Source: Zhenhengia yiwuensis
GTDB lineage: Bacteria; Bacillota; Clostridia; Lachnospirales; Cellulosilyticaceae
Direction: 5' to 3'
DNA length: 31,142 bases
Assembly: GCF_014384995.1 (NCBI RefSeq)
Contig: NZ_JACRSY010000037.1
Span: 1 to 31,142, forward strand
Shown: piece after piece, positions 6,393 to 15,293 of the stretch
Layout: each line of letters starts with the position of its first letter
Numbering within the stretch: position 1 is the stretch's first letter
Notes under the pieces: generated by a model
The model's input: only the letters and a program-made list of their open reading frames with translations
What the model was told of the DNA's origin: nothing
Database searches by the model: none
Position numbers and translations under genes: made by a program

Positions 6393-7073
6393 TTATTCTT
6401 GTACTTTAATCCCCATATTAGGACTCACTCTAACACTTTCTATTGTTCCACCACTACTTTGCCTACTTGTAACTTTAAAATACATTTTACCCTTCACTCG
6501 CTCCTGCACAGGAATATCTGTACCTTCAGGTATAACATATGGACTAGATAAATTCTTGATTTGTTGCGATAGTTCTGGATGCGCTTTAGGATCACTATTA
6601 TGAGTTTCAATATCTTCTATCGTTGCATAGACTAAACTTTGATTAATCGTAGCGCTTACATTGTTAGCATTTCCTATAATTGCCTCAATGGCCACAAACT
6701 TTTCTAAAATTTCACTGCCTCCACTAGACGGAATATATTCCGCTAATGCTCCTGCATTACCATAGACATATAAAATTTCTCCTATATCAGGATCTGTTGC
6801 ATAAAGTCCTACCTCTCTCCAGTAGAATCCTATATCAATATTTTCATTTGTAAAGGTTCCACCTACACTTGCAATACCTCCAGTTAAAACCTTTAAGGCT
6901 GATATGGGTATATCTAGTTTCTTATTTTTCAAGTCTGTAAGTTCTAATACTGATTGACTGCCAAGTTCACCATCACCTATTGCCAGCTTAGTAAAGTTTA
7001 ACTTCGTACCAGCTTGTGCCTTTGATTGCAGTACCTTCCCTCTCGTTGTAAAAACAATACTTCCAAAAGCCAT
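6393..7073 (-). CDS. Tail fibre / tail-collar N-terminal (DUF3751-like) protein
   Basis: 226 residues. The start MAFGSIVFTTRGKVLQSKAQ and the stretch LNFTKLAIGDGELG are the signature of the phage tail-collar fibre N-terminal domain, which docks fibres onto the baseplate in P2-like tails. The centre (ETHNSDPKAHPELSQQI) is the typical linker ahead of a fibre shaft. The protein stops soon after, so the collagen-like and knob proteins downstream probably form the rest of the fibre. AGGAGG precedes the ATG at 7073; the longer frame from 7127 overlaps gpI and is not preferred. Confidence 0.83.
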   Translation of the reverse strand: MAFGSIVFTTRGKVLQSKAQAGTKLNFTKLAIGDGELGSQSVLELTDLKNKKLDIPISALKVLTGGIASVGGTFTNENIDIGFYWREVGLYATDPDIGEILYVYGNAGALAEYIPSSGGSEILEKFVAIEAIIGNANNVSATINQSLVYATIEDIETHNSDPKAHPELSQQIKNLSSPYVIPEGTDIPVQERVKGKMYFKVTSRQSSGGTIESVRVSPNMGIKVQE

Positions 7074-7074
7074 T

Positions 7075-7629
7075 TTATCCCTCCTGTCTAATTGTGATTT
7101 TATCGCCTGTATGCATGACGAACCCATAATAAATATTTAAATCCGCACTCATTAAAAGCAATACTTCATGAAGTCGTGTACTTTTTCGCTTTACTGCCTC
7201 TACTGCTTTATGAAATTGTTCTGCAAGGTCTCCTGTTACTTTCGTATTTGTTGTAAGCACTCTAAAATGATAAGGTTGCCCATCATACTCATACCATTCT
7301 TCTATTTGACCATCTCCAAAATAATCTGCTATAACCTGCTCTATAGCATAATTAGTTCCAAGTGTTCTAAATACCTTATTACAATTTCTAATAATGTTTC
7401 TTTTTATATCGCTAGCTGCATTAGGATCATACCAAAAGATATTCTTCTCTACTGCAATAACATCCAAAATCTCTTCTGGCAAAGTATCAAGTTGTGTACG
7501 TATTAAACTCTTTCCTGTATCGATAGCATTAAAGATATCACTTAATACATCACTCATAGCACAAGTAGTAGGATCCTGTTTCATACTTCCTGTTTGCAGG
7601 GAGTGTACGCTTACTTTACCCAGTTCCAT
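7075..7629 (-). CDS. Tail protein I (P2 gpI-like baseplate protein)
   Basis: 184 residues matching the P2 gpI family: an early all-helical part with LIRTQLDTLPEEILDVIAVEKNIFWYD, then RNCNKVFRTLGTNYAIEQVIADYFGDG, the conserved core of this family. The protein forms the outer baseplate that connects gpJ to the fibres. Its stop lies next to the fibre start, and its own start overlaps the end of gpJ at 7629, so the three are coupled. GGAGGG precedes the ATG. Confidence 0.87.
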   Translation of the reverse strand: MELGKVSVHSLQTGSMKQDPTTCAMSDVLSDIFNAIDTGKSLIRTQLDTLPEEILDVIAVEKNIFWYDPNAASDIKRNIIRNCNKVFRTLGTNYAIEQVIADYFGDGQIEEWYEYDGQPYHFRVLTTNTKVTGDLAEQFHKAVEAVKRKSTRLHEVLLLMSADLNIYYGFVMHTGDKITIRQEG

Positions 7630-8738
7630 TATTTAAGCCCTCCATATGTAATGGTTTGAGTTGTGACTTTTGCAACCTGTGTTTCTGTTAGTTCTTGATA
7701 AGTAGGTGCTACAATATCTACTTTATAAGCTCCAGCATTTAAGATAAGTTGCTTCAGATAATCTGAATTTATAGCACGTCCTATTTTGCTACCTTGCCAA
7801 GTAGTATACGTTTCTATAACTTCATTCACTTTCTCTTTAATAAGTTTCTCACTTTGAGCTTGTTCATGACTTATATAATAAGTTAAAGAAAGAGCATACT
7901 CTACTACCGAAGGTGCTGCAGTCGAAACTTTATCTGTCATAGGACGTACTTTTTTGCTATTACAGGCTTCATTTATTCTTTGCAAAATGGTTTCATTAGG
8001 AAGTTCTCCATGTTTCATTAAGGCCGTAATAACAATTTCTCCTGGATTAGGTGAGGTTACCACAACATCTTCAATATTGGCATCGGCTGATTTAGCATGA
8101 TAAATATACCCTAATTCATGACCTGCTGTAGAAATTTTAGAAGCTGCCAAACGAATACGTTCTCTATAGCCACTCCATACCTCCACACCATTATCATCAA
8201 ATTCAGCAGATGATCCTCCACTTGAAAGCGTGATATTAGATACTGATCCGATAAAAGGAATGGTATCTACTAACGTTTTAATCTGACCAGGTGTAAATCC
8301 ATTATGTGCTTCTCCTGCAACCGTTGCGTAAGTTAAAATATCTACTTCCGTTTGGCTCGCCATAATAACTGCATCTGTTACAGTTTCAAAGAAGAGTAAC
8401 CCATCTGGCGTCACCCGAGTGCCTTTAGGAATATGAACACTTTTCATCTGCGCACTGGATAAAGTAAACTTTACTATGCATTCTGCTTTTTGAGCTTCTA
8501 ATCTTTTAGTGTCGTATTCTTCACCAATGGCATCAAGTACAGCGCCTCTTGCATACATTAATAAGTTTTGTTTGGCACTTTCATTGATAGCATTATAAAT
8601 AGCTACAATGATTTGAACTTCTTGTTCTAAAAAGATTCGTCTTTCATCCCCCGGATAAAGAACCTCTCCTAATGCTTTTTGAAAACGTACAAGAATATCG
8701 TCATAAAGTTGTTGTGCATCTACATTAACAAAATTCAT
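7629..8738 (-). CDS. Baseplate assembly protein J (P2 gpJ / Mu gp47 family)
   Basis: 369 residues. The N-terminal helix region (LYPGDERRIFLEQEVQIIVAIYNAINE), the central VAGEAHNGFTPGQIKTLVDTIPFIGSVSNI and the conserved WSGYRERIRLAASKISTAGH are diagnostic of baseplate J proteins. They form the wedge ring of contractile-tail baseplates. It overlaps gp25 by four bases upstream and abuts gpI downstream, the standard P2/Mu order. No lesion is visible. Confidence 0.93.
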   Translation of the reverse strand: MNFVNVDAQQLYDDILVRFQKALGEVLYPGDERRIFLEQEVQIIVAIYNAINESAKQNLLMYARGAVLDAIGEEYDTKRLEAQKAECIVKFTLSSAQMKSVHIPKGTRVTPDGLLFFETVTDAVIMASQTEVDILTYATVAGEAHNGFTPGQIKTLVDTIPFIGSVSNITLSSGGSSAEFDDNGVEVWSGYRERIRLAASKISTAGHELGYIYHAKSADANIEDVVVTSPNPGEIVITALMKHGELPNETILQRINEACNSKKVRPMTDKVSTAAPSVVEYALSLTYYISHEQAQSEKLIKEKVNEVIETYTTWQGSKIGRAINSDYLKQLILNAGAYKVDIVAPTYQELTETQVAKVTTQTITYGGLK

Positions 8739-9043
8739 AGTTCAATCACCACCCTAAAATCTATATTACCTTCTTCATCTATTTTCACAAAATCAACACT
8801 AACAACTTCTGCACCCGGCTGATACGTCTCAATAAGTCTATAAACTTCAGCAGTGTATAAAGCACGAGCATCCTCTTTAGGTAAATATAAAATAGAAGGA
8901 TCAAGCCCCTTCGTTCTATCATACGCTACCTCGTATCGCCATGTAGTCAGTAAGTTTCTAATGTTTTGTAAAATTCTTTTATCGCCTTTAGCATTCCAGT
9001 CAAGAGCATTACCTTGTAATGTCTCAATTGTATATCTCATCAT
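8735..9043 (-). CDS. Baseplate wedge protein, gp25/gpW-like
   Basis: A 102-residue protein of the T4 gp25 / P2 gpW type: a helical N-terminal half (DKRILQNIRNLLTTWRYEVAYDRTKGLDPSIL) and a beta-hairpin C-terminus (EGNIDFRVVIEL). It nucleates the baseplate wedge and sheath. The start codon overlaps the preceding gene stop (TAATG), and the end overlaps gpJ. Confidence 0.82.
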   Translation of the reverse strand: MMRYTIETLQGNALDWNAKGDKRILQNIRNLLTTWRYEVAYDRTKGLDPSILYLPKEDARALYTAEVYRLIETYQPGAEVVSVDFVKIDEEGNIDFRVVIEL

Positions 9044-9618
9044 TACATCCTTTCTGTGCTCGGTTTAACACTCGGTGCTTGTGAAGTACTTGTACGTGTC
9101 ATATTGGCTTTCTGGCTAGGACTTAATGCATTGTAAATTGATTCTGTATTGGCTGCTTTTTTACTTTTAGAACCACTTTTTGAGGTGGTCTTCTTATTCT
9201 TTTTACTTGCCTGCGCACTTCCTGCTCTTACAAATTCCTCAAAACTTAAAGTTAAGGTTGCAGCAATCATATAGCCTGTATTATCAATATGCGTTTCACT
9301 AATTCCTACACTTTTTAGGATCCACTTTGTATTCAAAAAAGGCTTACCATTTAATAGAAAAGGATAGGCTTCTGCTTTATCTTTAATGCTCATCCAATCT
9401 TCTATTTGTGCCATAGGATAAACACCTAATGCGCGATCTAATCTCACTTTTACACTAAATGTATCAAGCCCAGCACCTTTAATATATGTACTGGGCTTTT
9501 TATCTTTACTTTCTTGTTTCTCTGTTTCGAGTGATGAATTTGAAGAAAACTCATCAAATGTAATCACTTTATTTGAACTTACTGTAAAACCTTTTGGGCC
9601 AAACATAGCAAGATACAT
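9043..9618 (-). CDS. P2 gpU-like tail protein with basic C-terminal tail
   Basis: 191 residues. Residues 1-135 resemble P2 gpU-type tail proteins: a beta-rich start, GLDTFSVKVRLDRALGVYP, WMSIKDKAEAYPFLLNGKPF, and TLTLSFEEFV at the end of the domain. The remaining 55 residues are a low-complexity Lys/Ser/Thr tail (KKNKKTTSKSGSKSKK), unusual for gpU and probably flexible. AGGAGG precedes the ATG. The gpU assignment is from remembered family pattern and gene order. Confidence 0.65.
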   Translation of the reverse strand: MYLAMFGPKGFTVSSNKVITFDEFSSNSSLETEKQESKDKKPSTYIKGAGLDTFSVKVRLDRALGVYPMAQIEDWMSIKDKAEAYPFLLNGKPFLNTKWILKSVGISETHIDNTGYMIAATLTLSFEEFVRAGSAQASKKNKKTTSKSGSKSKKAANTESIYNALSPSQKANMTRTSTSQAPSVKPSTERM

Positions 9619-9630
9619 ACGCGTCCTCCT

Positions 9631-9819
9631 TTATACTTTCCCAATAATTGCTCCATCTGATAGGATATTGTTATAAAATGCAACAACTACCTTATCATTA
9701 ACTTTCAATTGTCCAACATGTGCAGCTACATCTAAAAAATCTGTGTATAGTCCCTTTTCTTTAATAAAGACTTTTGCCTTTCCATTTTGTATAAGGCCTA
9801 TTTCACCTTTAGCATTCAT
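9631..9819 (-). CDS. Small baseplate protein, gpV/OB-fold-like
   Basis: 62 residues, almost entirely beta-strand in character (GEIGLIQNGKAKVFIKEKG, VNDKVVVAFYNNILSDGAIIGKV), like a minimal OB fold of gpV or gp5-type baseplate spike proteins. It sits between the tail hub gpD and gpU, where the spike or hub adaptor is expected. It is far shorter than P2 gpV and lacks a spike domain. GGTGGTGAAGG precedes the ATG. Confidence 0.55.
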   Translation of the reverse strand: MNAKGEIGLIQNGKAKVFIKEKGLYTDFLDVAAHVGQLKVNDKVVVAFYNNILSDGAIIGKV

Positions 9820-9823
9820 ACCT

Positions 9824-10408
9824 TCACCACCTTGGTACTGTTCTTAGCACTAACAGTGTTTGATCTTTTGTAGGATTCTGTTCCACGCTATAAGCATAGT
9901 AGAGATTATCAGCCAGACCAAATCCTTGCGTTTCAATCATACATCCTGCTGCAATACCAGGATTAAATTTAATACTAAACTGCATCTTATTTTCATATTT
10001 ATTACTTGCCCTTAAACTATTGCTGGTAAACCTTTCTGCCTCCCCAATACTAGAAGCTATAGCATCTACTAATAATGTAGGGCCTTTATGTTCTGGTGAA
10101 TTAAAAACATATTCTCCTAATTTAGCACTACCATATACTTTTGTCGCATACGTTCTATAATCAAAATCGCCAATTACCTCTTGTCGCTGTATAACTATAG
10201 GATTCTGTTCCTCCATCCAACGTTCATCATACACAACAAGACAGTTATCTGTAATTTTCATTACATATCCCTCAAGTAAACATCTATGATGTAAAAAGAG
10301 AAAATCAGATTGCTCTACCTGACTCACAAATCTATATTTGTGATTAACGAGATTATAAGTCTTTAATTTCAACCTATGCTTATTGGCTATTTCGTGTAAA
10401 AGTTCCAT
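9824..10408 (-). pseudogene. Tail hub / late control protein D, C-terminal part (frameshifted gene)
   Basis: 194 residues from the first ATG, but the frame stays open upstream to about 10462 and encodes YTKSWEDVTLMELLHEIANK. In P2 gpD-like hub proteins this segment (KSWE...ANxH) lies inside a single protein. Conserved parts follow: QVEQSDFLFLHHRCLLEGY and VVYDERWMEEQNPIV. The ATG at 10408 has no ribosome-binding site. Together with the N-terminal part at 10446-10718 it would give about 297 residues, near normal for this family. A +1 shift within 10446-10462 would join the two. Either the hub gene is broken and the prophage cannot make tails, the base is a sequencing error, or frameshifting is programmed. 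Confidence 0.75.
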
Positions 10409-10445
10409 AAGGGTTACATCTTCCCATGACTTCGTATATTTCTCC

Positions 10446-10718
10446 TTACTTACTTTCTTCCTTTATAGGTAGGCATACCATTTTTATAGTGTCTTTTAAC
10501 TGTTTAATACTATGAATATACATTACACCAGAAGAAAAACCACCTTGTTCTATAACGACTTGATGATTTTTTTCTGGTCTCCATGTGCTCCATTCATTTT
10601 CAGGATTATTAACCTGTAGTTCTATAGAATCTAGGTTTTCACCCGCTCTATCTACAACTTTGGCCAAACGTATACTTACATCATCTGTAATCTCCTTACC
10701 TTCATAAATAAGCTTCAT
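10446..10718 (-). pseudogene. Tail hub / late control protein D, N-terminal part (frameshifted gene)
   Basis: 90 residues (MKLIYEGKEITDDVSI, EWSTWRPEKNHQVVIEQGGFSSGVMYI, ending CLPIKEESK). This matches the first domain of clostridial gpD-type hub proteins, which usually continue through a Lys/Ser stretch into a KSWE motif. Here a TAA interrupts at 10446-10448, while the KSWE motif lies in the +1 frame 20 bases on. The start at 10718 has GAGGTG upstream. It follows gpX directly, in the normal order gpX-gpD. Confidence 0.75.
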
Positions 10719-10723
10719 CGTTG

Positions 10724-10939
10724 TCACCTCTTCCAAGGTGGCAATGTTGAAGGTTTATCCTCTTCTATAATGGGAATTTTCAACTCAATACCACCCTTAA
10801 AAGTAATGACTGAGGCATATTGAGGATTGGCTTGAATAATCAAATGTGCCTTAAATTCGTCTAAATAATAATCTAATGCAATGATATCAAAAGTATCTTT
10901 ATCAACTGTTGTATAGACCTCATAATTATCCAAAAGCAA
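10724..10939 (-). CDS. Tail protein X (P2 gpX / LysM-like)
   Basis: 71 residues. YTTVDKDTFDIIALDYY near the N-terminus and a run of hydrophobic strands match gpX, a small LysM-like tail protein found between tape measure and gpD. It begins with TTG, overlapping the tape-measure stop. AAGGAG is three bases before the first TTG (10939) and nine before the second (10933), so the second may be the real start. It ends six bases before the gpD ATG. Confidence 0.72.
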   Translation of the reverse strand: MLLDNYEVYTTVDKDTFDIIALDYYLDEFKAHLIIQANPQYASVITFKGGIELKIPIIEEDKPSTLPPWKR

Positions 10940-12776
10940 TCACTCCTTCCTCATACTCTAATTCTTCCAAAGCTTCTTTTACCTTTGATTTAATATCCAT
11001 AGTTGTTTGCTCAACAACTTCACCTATAACTTGAATGGTTATATTAGCAGTCTTTTGAATAACGGTTTGTTCCTTCACACCAAAGTTATCAAATGTAGAA
11101 CCCATCTTAAAATTGCTATTCTCTTGAGATGGATTAACCCCTAATATTTGAGCTGTTTGATTAAGCAGTTCAAACGATCTTGATGTACGTTTAAGAGGAA
11201 TAGCCATTTCTGGCCCTGCCTCACCAAAGATAGAGGCCTGTGTTGCAATACCACCTCTTGCAAAGGTAGGCAACATGGGTAAATCTAAAGATTTTCCTCC
11301 TATTAAAGGCACCCATTCTGGTATGGATATTTCATTAATCTTCCCAATTAAACCATTCACTATATTACTAATGAAATTTATAGGAGCTACTATAATTTCT
11401 TTAAGCCCATTCATCATACCACTAAAAATATTGACAACGCCTTGCCATGCAAGCTGCCAATCTCCTTTGAAAACACCTGTAATAAAATCAATGACACCAC
11501 CTAATGCTTGTAAAATAGAATCTACTAGAGGCATAAACTCATCAAATGCTGAAAGGATTACACCTATAACTTCTCCTACAAGAGGTCCTAATACAGTAAA
11601 CATCGTGGCAGCCTTTTCTAAGAGAGGAGAAAGTCCCTCACCTATTTTAATAAGTATAGGGCCAACTGACTCACCTATTTTCATTAAGATAGGTAAAAAG
11701 AAATTTATCAATCCACCACCTAACTTAACGATACTTTCTATAAGTTTAAATAATGGTGGTGTTCCCTTACTAATAAGAGTTGCAAAACCTTCACCAAATG
11801 AACTAAGATTCGGCATAATATCTATAAACGTCTGCTTAATTGTATCTCCTAAACTTTCGATATGAGGTATTAAAGGCTGTATAAAGTCTCCTACTTTGCT
11901 AAACACTCCTAAAACCTTATCTACATCTATATTGGATACAAATTCATTAGCTTTTTTATAGAGTTTTGTTAAAAATGGTAAAGCTTTTGATGCAATCGTA
12001 GCTGATAATTGCTTAATATTATTCGTTAGCAATTTTTGTTGATTTGAAAAAGAATCGGATGTTCTTGCAAAATCACCCTGCGCATCTGCTGAAACTTCCA
12101 TAAGGTAATTATACCTAAGCAAGGTCTGCTCTGCCTGACTCATATCACTAAAAGACTTTTTAATGCCTTGAGCTAATGCATAGGCTTCAAGATTTGCAAC
12201 ACTCATATTAATACCCAGTTCTTTTAGCGGTTCACTTTCTCCAGCTATACCACTCCGGATTTTTTGCCATGCATTATCATGATCTAAGTTATAAAACGAA
12301 GCAAAATCTCCAGCAAGTCCAGCTAAGTTAGTAGACATGATGAGCATATCTTCACTGGCTATGTTACTACTTTTTAGCATAGCTCCCATACTTCCAGACC
12401 ATTGTTTAGCCTGTAACTCAGTAATACCATATGCATTTAAAGTAGTTTTAGCCCATGCATCTATTTGTGAGGCATTCTGTCCAAAAGTTGTATCCACTAC
12501 GTTTTGTACTTCAACTAAATCACTAGCCAGTTGAATACTCTCTTTTCCGAGTTCCATGACCTTACTCGTAAGTATAGAAACGCCACTCGCAATTGCACCA
12601 CCTAAAAAGCTAGCCTTCACGAGCTCACTAAATTTGGCTACATACCTGGTGGATTGTTTAAAACCCTCTGATAAACTTCTTGTACTCTTAGTTGTTTTCA
12701 TCAAAGAAGCTTGAAGACTTGGGTCTACTTTCCCAGCCAGTGTTATAAGTGCTTTTAATTCTTTTTTACTTGCCAT
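10926..12776 (-). CDS. Tail tape measure protein
   Basis: 616 residues. The N-terminal helical part contains QNVVDTTFGQ and WSGSMGAMLKSSNI, typical of phage tail tape measures. It is followed by several hydrophobic, Gly-rich helices (about 330-470) that probably insert in the host membrane during DNA ejection, and by EAGPEMAIPLKRTSRSFELL near the C-terminus, a widespread tape-measure signature. With the common 1.5 Å per residue rule the tail would be about 90 nm. The start lies inside the frame of the upstream chaperone extension. AAGGGAGG precedes it, a little far from the ATG. Confidence 0.92.
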   Translation of the reverse strand: MASKKELKALITLAGKVDPSLQASLMKTTKSTRSLSEGFKQSTRYVAKFSELVKASFLGGAIASGVSILTSKVMELGKESIQLASDLVEVQNVVDTTFGQNASQIDAWAKTTLNAYGITELQAKQWSGSMGAMLKSSNIASEDMLIMSTNLAGLAGDFASFYNLDHDNAWQKIRSGIAGESEPLKELGINMSVANLEAYALAQGIKKSFSDMSQAEQTLLRYNYLMEVSADAQGDFARTSDSFSNQQKLLTNNIKQLSATIASKALPFLTKLYKKANEFVSNIDVDKVLGVFSKVGDFIQPLIPHIESLGDTIKQTFIDIMPNLSSFGEGFATLISKGTPPLFKLIESIVKLGGGLINFFLPILMKIGESVGPILIKIGEGLSPLLEKAATMFTVLGPLVGEVIGVILSAFDEFMPLVDSILQALGGVIDFITGVFKGDWQLAWQGVVNIFSGMMNGLKEIIVAPINFISNIVNGLIGKINEISIPEWVPLIGGKSLDLPMLPTFARGGIATQASIFGEAGPEMAIPLKRTSRSFELLNQTAQILGVNPSQENSNFKMGSTFDNFGVKEQTVIQKTANITIQVIGEVVEQTTMDIKSKVKEALEELEYEEGVIAFG

Positions 12777-12960
12777 TTCCTTTATTCGCCTCCCTTAATT
12801 CAATAGTGGCTTCTGATAAATCCCCTATGAATTCAAAAAGCTCTTGCAAAGTTAATCTATAGCAATATTCTGCCGATGTAGAAGTTACTAAAGTAACTTT
12901 TGCAATAATCTTGCGAAGGTACTTATCATCAATTATTCCTCCGAATCGATGTAGAAAAAA
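12766..12960 (-). CDS. Tail assembly chaperone extension (E-prime) made by -1 frameshifting
   Basis: This frame is entered from the upstream chaperone by a -1 slip at T TTT TTC (12960-12954). It continues for 62 codons (LHRFGGIIDDKYLRKIIAK to ELREANKGNGK) and stops at 12766-12768, just inside the tape-measure gene. It has no start codon with a ribosome-binding site. The fusion would be about 167 residues. Short and -1-extended chaperone forms, as lambda G/GT and P2 E/E-prime, occur directly before the tape measure in most long-tailed phages. Confidence 0.83.
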   Translation of the reverse strand, partial: FFLHRFGGIIDDKYLRKIIAKVTLVTSTSAEYCYRLTLQELFEFIGDLSEATIELREANKGNGK

Positions 12961-13268
12961 TCCCGAGCAAGTGCAGCTCCCTTTTGGATATCTTTTGCAC
13001 TTATTCTAAGTACATCTGACATATCCATATCTGGATTTGCTTTTACAACAGCTGCTGCAAATAAATACATATGATAATCTGTATCAATTTCTTCAACAGA
13101 TACCGGAATACCATCTGCCTTTATACGTTTCCCTGCGTTCAACTTATCCCTTGCAGTCATGTTTTCAAAGTCGTATGTAAGTTCCTTAACTTCAACCCCA
13201 TTAATCATAATAGGTTTTCTAAGTGTTAATACTTGTGTGTTTAATACTTCTACCATTTCTCTATGCAT
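12933..13268 (-). CDS. Tail assembly chaperone, zero-frame product (P2 gpE-like)
   Basis: A 111-residue acidic helical protein (VKELTYDFENMTARDKLNAGKRI at 26-48, VVKANPDMDMSDVLRISAKDIQKG at 74-97). It corresponds to P2 gpE or lambda gpG and coats the tape measure while the tube polymerises. Its last codons carry the slippery T TTT TTC at 12960-12954, which gives the longer form. AGAGG precedes the ATG at 13268. It is separated from the tube gene by an attenuator hairpin. Confidence 0.85.
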   Translation of the reverse strand: MHREMVEVLNTQVLTLRKPIMINGVEVKELTYDFENMTARDKLNAGKRIKADGIPVSVEEIDTDYHMYLFAAAVVKANPDMDMSDVLRISAKDIQKGAALARDFFYIDSEE

Positions 13269-13290
13269 TTTATAATCCTCTTTTCTTAAT

Positions 13291-13326
13291 AGTTTTAATA
13301 AAAAAGCTACTCTTTAAAGAGCAGCT
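13291..13326 (-). terminator. Attenuator or terminator between tail tube and chaperone genes
   Basis: On the minus strand AGCTGCTC pairs with GAGTAGCT (13326-13305, one G-U) around TTTAAA, followed by TTTTTTATTA. The stem overlaps the stop codon of the tube gene. Partial termination here would lower chaperone and tape-measure expression relative to the abundant tube. Confidence 0.75.
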
Positions 13327-13820
13327 CTTACTTTTTCCATATAGTCAATTCCATTAATTTTAAAGATATTGTTTAACTTATCAATCAGTAGAGTTTCTTT
13401 ACCATCAATAATCTGTCTATATCTTAATACCTCAAACTCAATGCTTCCATCCATTGTTGTTTGGTTTTCAATTTTACCAGGATCGTACTTCTTATTTACG
13501 CCTGTGATAAATACTTTACTACTTGCTGGAATCATTGAGCCATCGTTTTGCATGACATCTTGTACAAACCTAAGCTCAATATTTTGAATACCTGGTTTTG
13601 CAAGTTCTGCTGATCCTGCATTAATAGAACGGGAGTTAATAGAGAATGTCATACTATTAACTTGGCCTGTAATTGGCATATCAATACTCCCAAGTATGCC
13701 TGCCCCTTTAATCTCACTTGTTGGCTTTTCAATAGAAGGTAACTGGCAAGAAACTTGGTCTGCTATTTCCTTTGAATCTACTAGCAACATGTGAGCAATA
13801 ATATTCCCTGCAATAATCAT
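13314..13820 (-). CDS. Major tail tube protein (P2 FII-like)
   Basis: 168 residues. ADQVSCQLPSIEKPTSEIKGAGILG followed by MPITGQVNSMTFSINSRSI matches contractile-tail tube proteins, whose rings stack inside the sheath. It directly follows the sheath gene (shared base at 13820), the standard P2 order. GGGAGGGG precedes the ATG. It is expected to be among the most abundant products, consistent with the attenuator at its end. Confidence 0.9.
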   Translation of the reverse strand: MIIAGNIIAHMLLVDSKEIADQVSCQLPSIEKPTSEIKGAGILGSIDMPITGQVNSMTFSINSRSINAGSAELAKPGIQNIELRFVQDVMQNDGSMIPASSKVFITGVNKKYDPGKIENQTTMDGSIEFEVLRYRQIIDGKETLLIDKLNNIFKINGIDYMEKVRAAL

Positions 13821-15280
13821 TATTGTTCCCCTCCCAATAATACATTTAACCCTTTACTTGTGTAACAAATCTTAGCTGTAAGACTCTTTCCAGGTGGTGT
13901 TGTAGTCGTTTCAACATCAAATACAAAATCCCCCTCTATCATATCTGAAGTGGAATTGCTTGTTTCTTCAAATCCTACTAACCCATGTAAAATTTTCCCT
14001 TGTGCCATTAAGGCATCTAACCATTCCTGCATATCATTCAAAATAGTATCTACTTTAGCACGATTCATAGGCTTATCTATAAAAATGCCATAACGACTTT
14101 GGAAAGTATTTGCAATATATTGAAGCATGCGTACGCTGCAATCAAAGATATTACGTTTGTCCATATCTTTTCCATATTCATACTCACCAGTATGTCCTCC
14201 CCAGAGTACCCATCTGCCTCCCCAATAGGTAGCTGTTCTAATACCCTTACTATTTAACTCATTAGCTTGTATTTGGTCATACTCAATAGTTGTACCATCT
14301 TCTAACACTAAGCCAATTATATCTATAGGTTTATTAGATGGGGTTTCATGTGGTACATTATCATTTTCATAGTCTACCCACTGCATAGTTACTGTAGCTA
14401 ATGTAGATAAGTGGAAAACCTTACCTTCACCATTCTTAGCTTTTGGCCAGCAAGGTGCTTCATAGCTACTTGTATAGCCTGTTTCTCCTTTCGCTGTTTT
14501 AGCCTTATCAATAGTATTAGATGTACTTGATTCAATATCACTATTAACAAAGGCATACCAATGTCCATTAATTTTTTGACTTGCTGCTTTAAGAGCTGTA
14601 TCTACTGCTGGTACCTTACTCCACTTTGGAGAACATAACAATGTAGGGATCATATTGTGGTTTTGATACACTAAATCTAATACACTAATCCCTGTTTTAT
14701 GCCCTTCTGAGCTTGTTCCTCCAATAACTTCTGCTTGTGTAACAGTTGCAGGAGCTACTTCATTAAAAGTTACTTCCACACTTGCACCTAATCCATTTTT
14801 TAGGTCTGTTAATTGGATACGTTCTCCGTCTGGTGTATATTCAACCTTAAAATCTTCACCTAATACTTTAGAGTCAATAGCAACTGTTTTTAGAATACCT
14901 TTGTATGTAGGAATAAACCCAATACCATTTGTTAATGTCACCGTTTCTGTCTTAACTGTTGCAGAACGTGCCTTAAGCAAATGAACTTTAGGATCTAACA
15001 CATTTATAAGTATGATAGGCCCAATAGGTTTTATATTATTTTTAAAGTGTGCATAGATGGCTTCACATAGTGTAAAGTCTTCCCAATGATCACTATACCC
15101 AACTTTTGTCTGGGCTTCTTTAAAACTACTAATAAGAATAGGCTTATTGACAAGCCCTTCATAGTTCATTTTTTGATGTATAGGTAGCGTTCCAAAATAG
15201 ACTGGAAGCGTCCCAACATCTTTAGATGGAATAAAATCTTTTGTTGCCATAATTTCGGCAAATGCTCCATGTTTGTACAT
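13820..15280 (-). CDS. Contractile tail sheath protein
   Basis: 486 residues. The N-terminus has GTLPVYFGTLPIHQ and the KPILISSFKEAQTKVGYSDHWEDFTLCEAIYAHFK segment of sheath domain I. The C-terminal third has WGGRWVLWGGHTGEYEYGKDMDKRNIFDCSVRMLQYIANTFQ, the conserved sheath handshake domain. I start at MYKHGAF (15280) because AAAGGGTG lies just upstream and sheath proteins usually begin this way; a start at 15301 adds seven residues. The sheath defines this phage as a myovirus. Confidence 0.93.
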   Translation of the reverse strand: MYKHGAFAEIMATKDFIPSKDVGTLPVYFGTLPIHQKMNYEGLVNKPILISSFKEAQTKVGYSDHWEDFTLCEAIYAHFKNNIKPIGPIILINVLDPKVHLLKARSATVKTETVTLTNGIGFIPTYKGILKTVAIDSKVLGEDFKVEYTPDGERIQLTDLKNGLGASVEVTFNEVAPATVTQAEVIGGTSSEGHKTGISVLDLVYQNHNMIPTLLCSPKWSKVPAVDTALKAASQKINGHWYAFVNSDIESSTSNTIDKAKTAKGETGYTSSYEAPCWPKAKNGEGKVFHLSTLATVTMQWVDYENDNVPHETPSNKPIDIIGLVLEDGTTIEYDQIQANELNSKGIRTATYWGGRWVLWGGHTGEYEYGKDMDKRNIFDCSVRMLQYIANTFQSRYGIFIDKPMNRAKVDTILNDMQEWLDALMAQGKILHGLVGFEETSNSTSDMIEGDFVFDVETTTTPPGKSLTAKICYTSKGLNVLLGGEQ

Positions 15281-15293
15281 GCTTTTCACCCTT

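Noticed and set aside
11275..11865. 196-codon plus-strand frame inside the tape measure gene
   Set aside because: Shadow of the hydrophobic tape-measure coding; Pro/Ile/Ser-rich, no ribosome-binding site.
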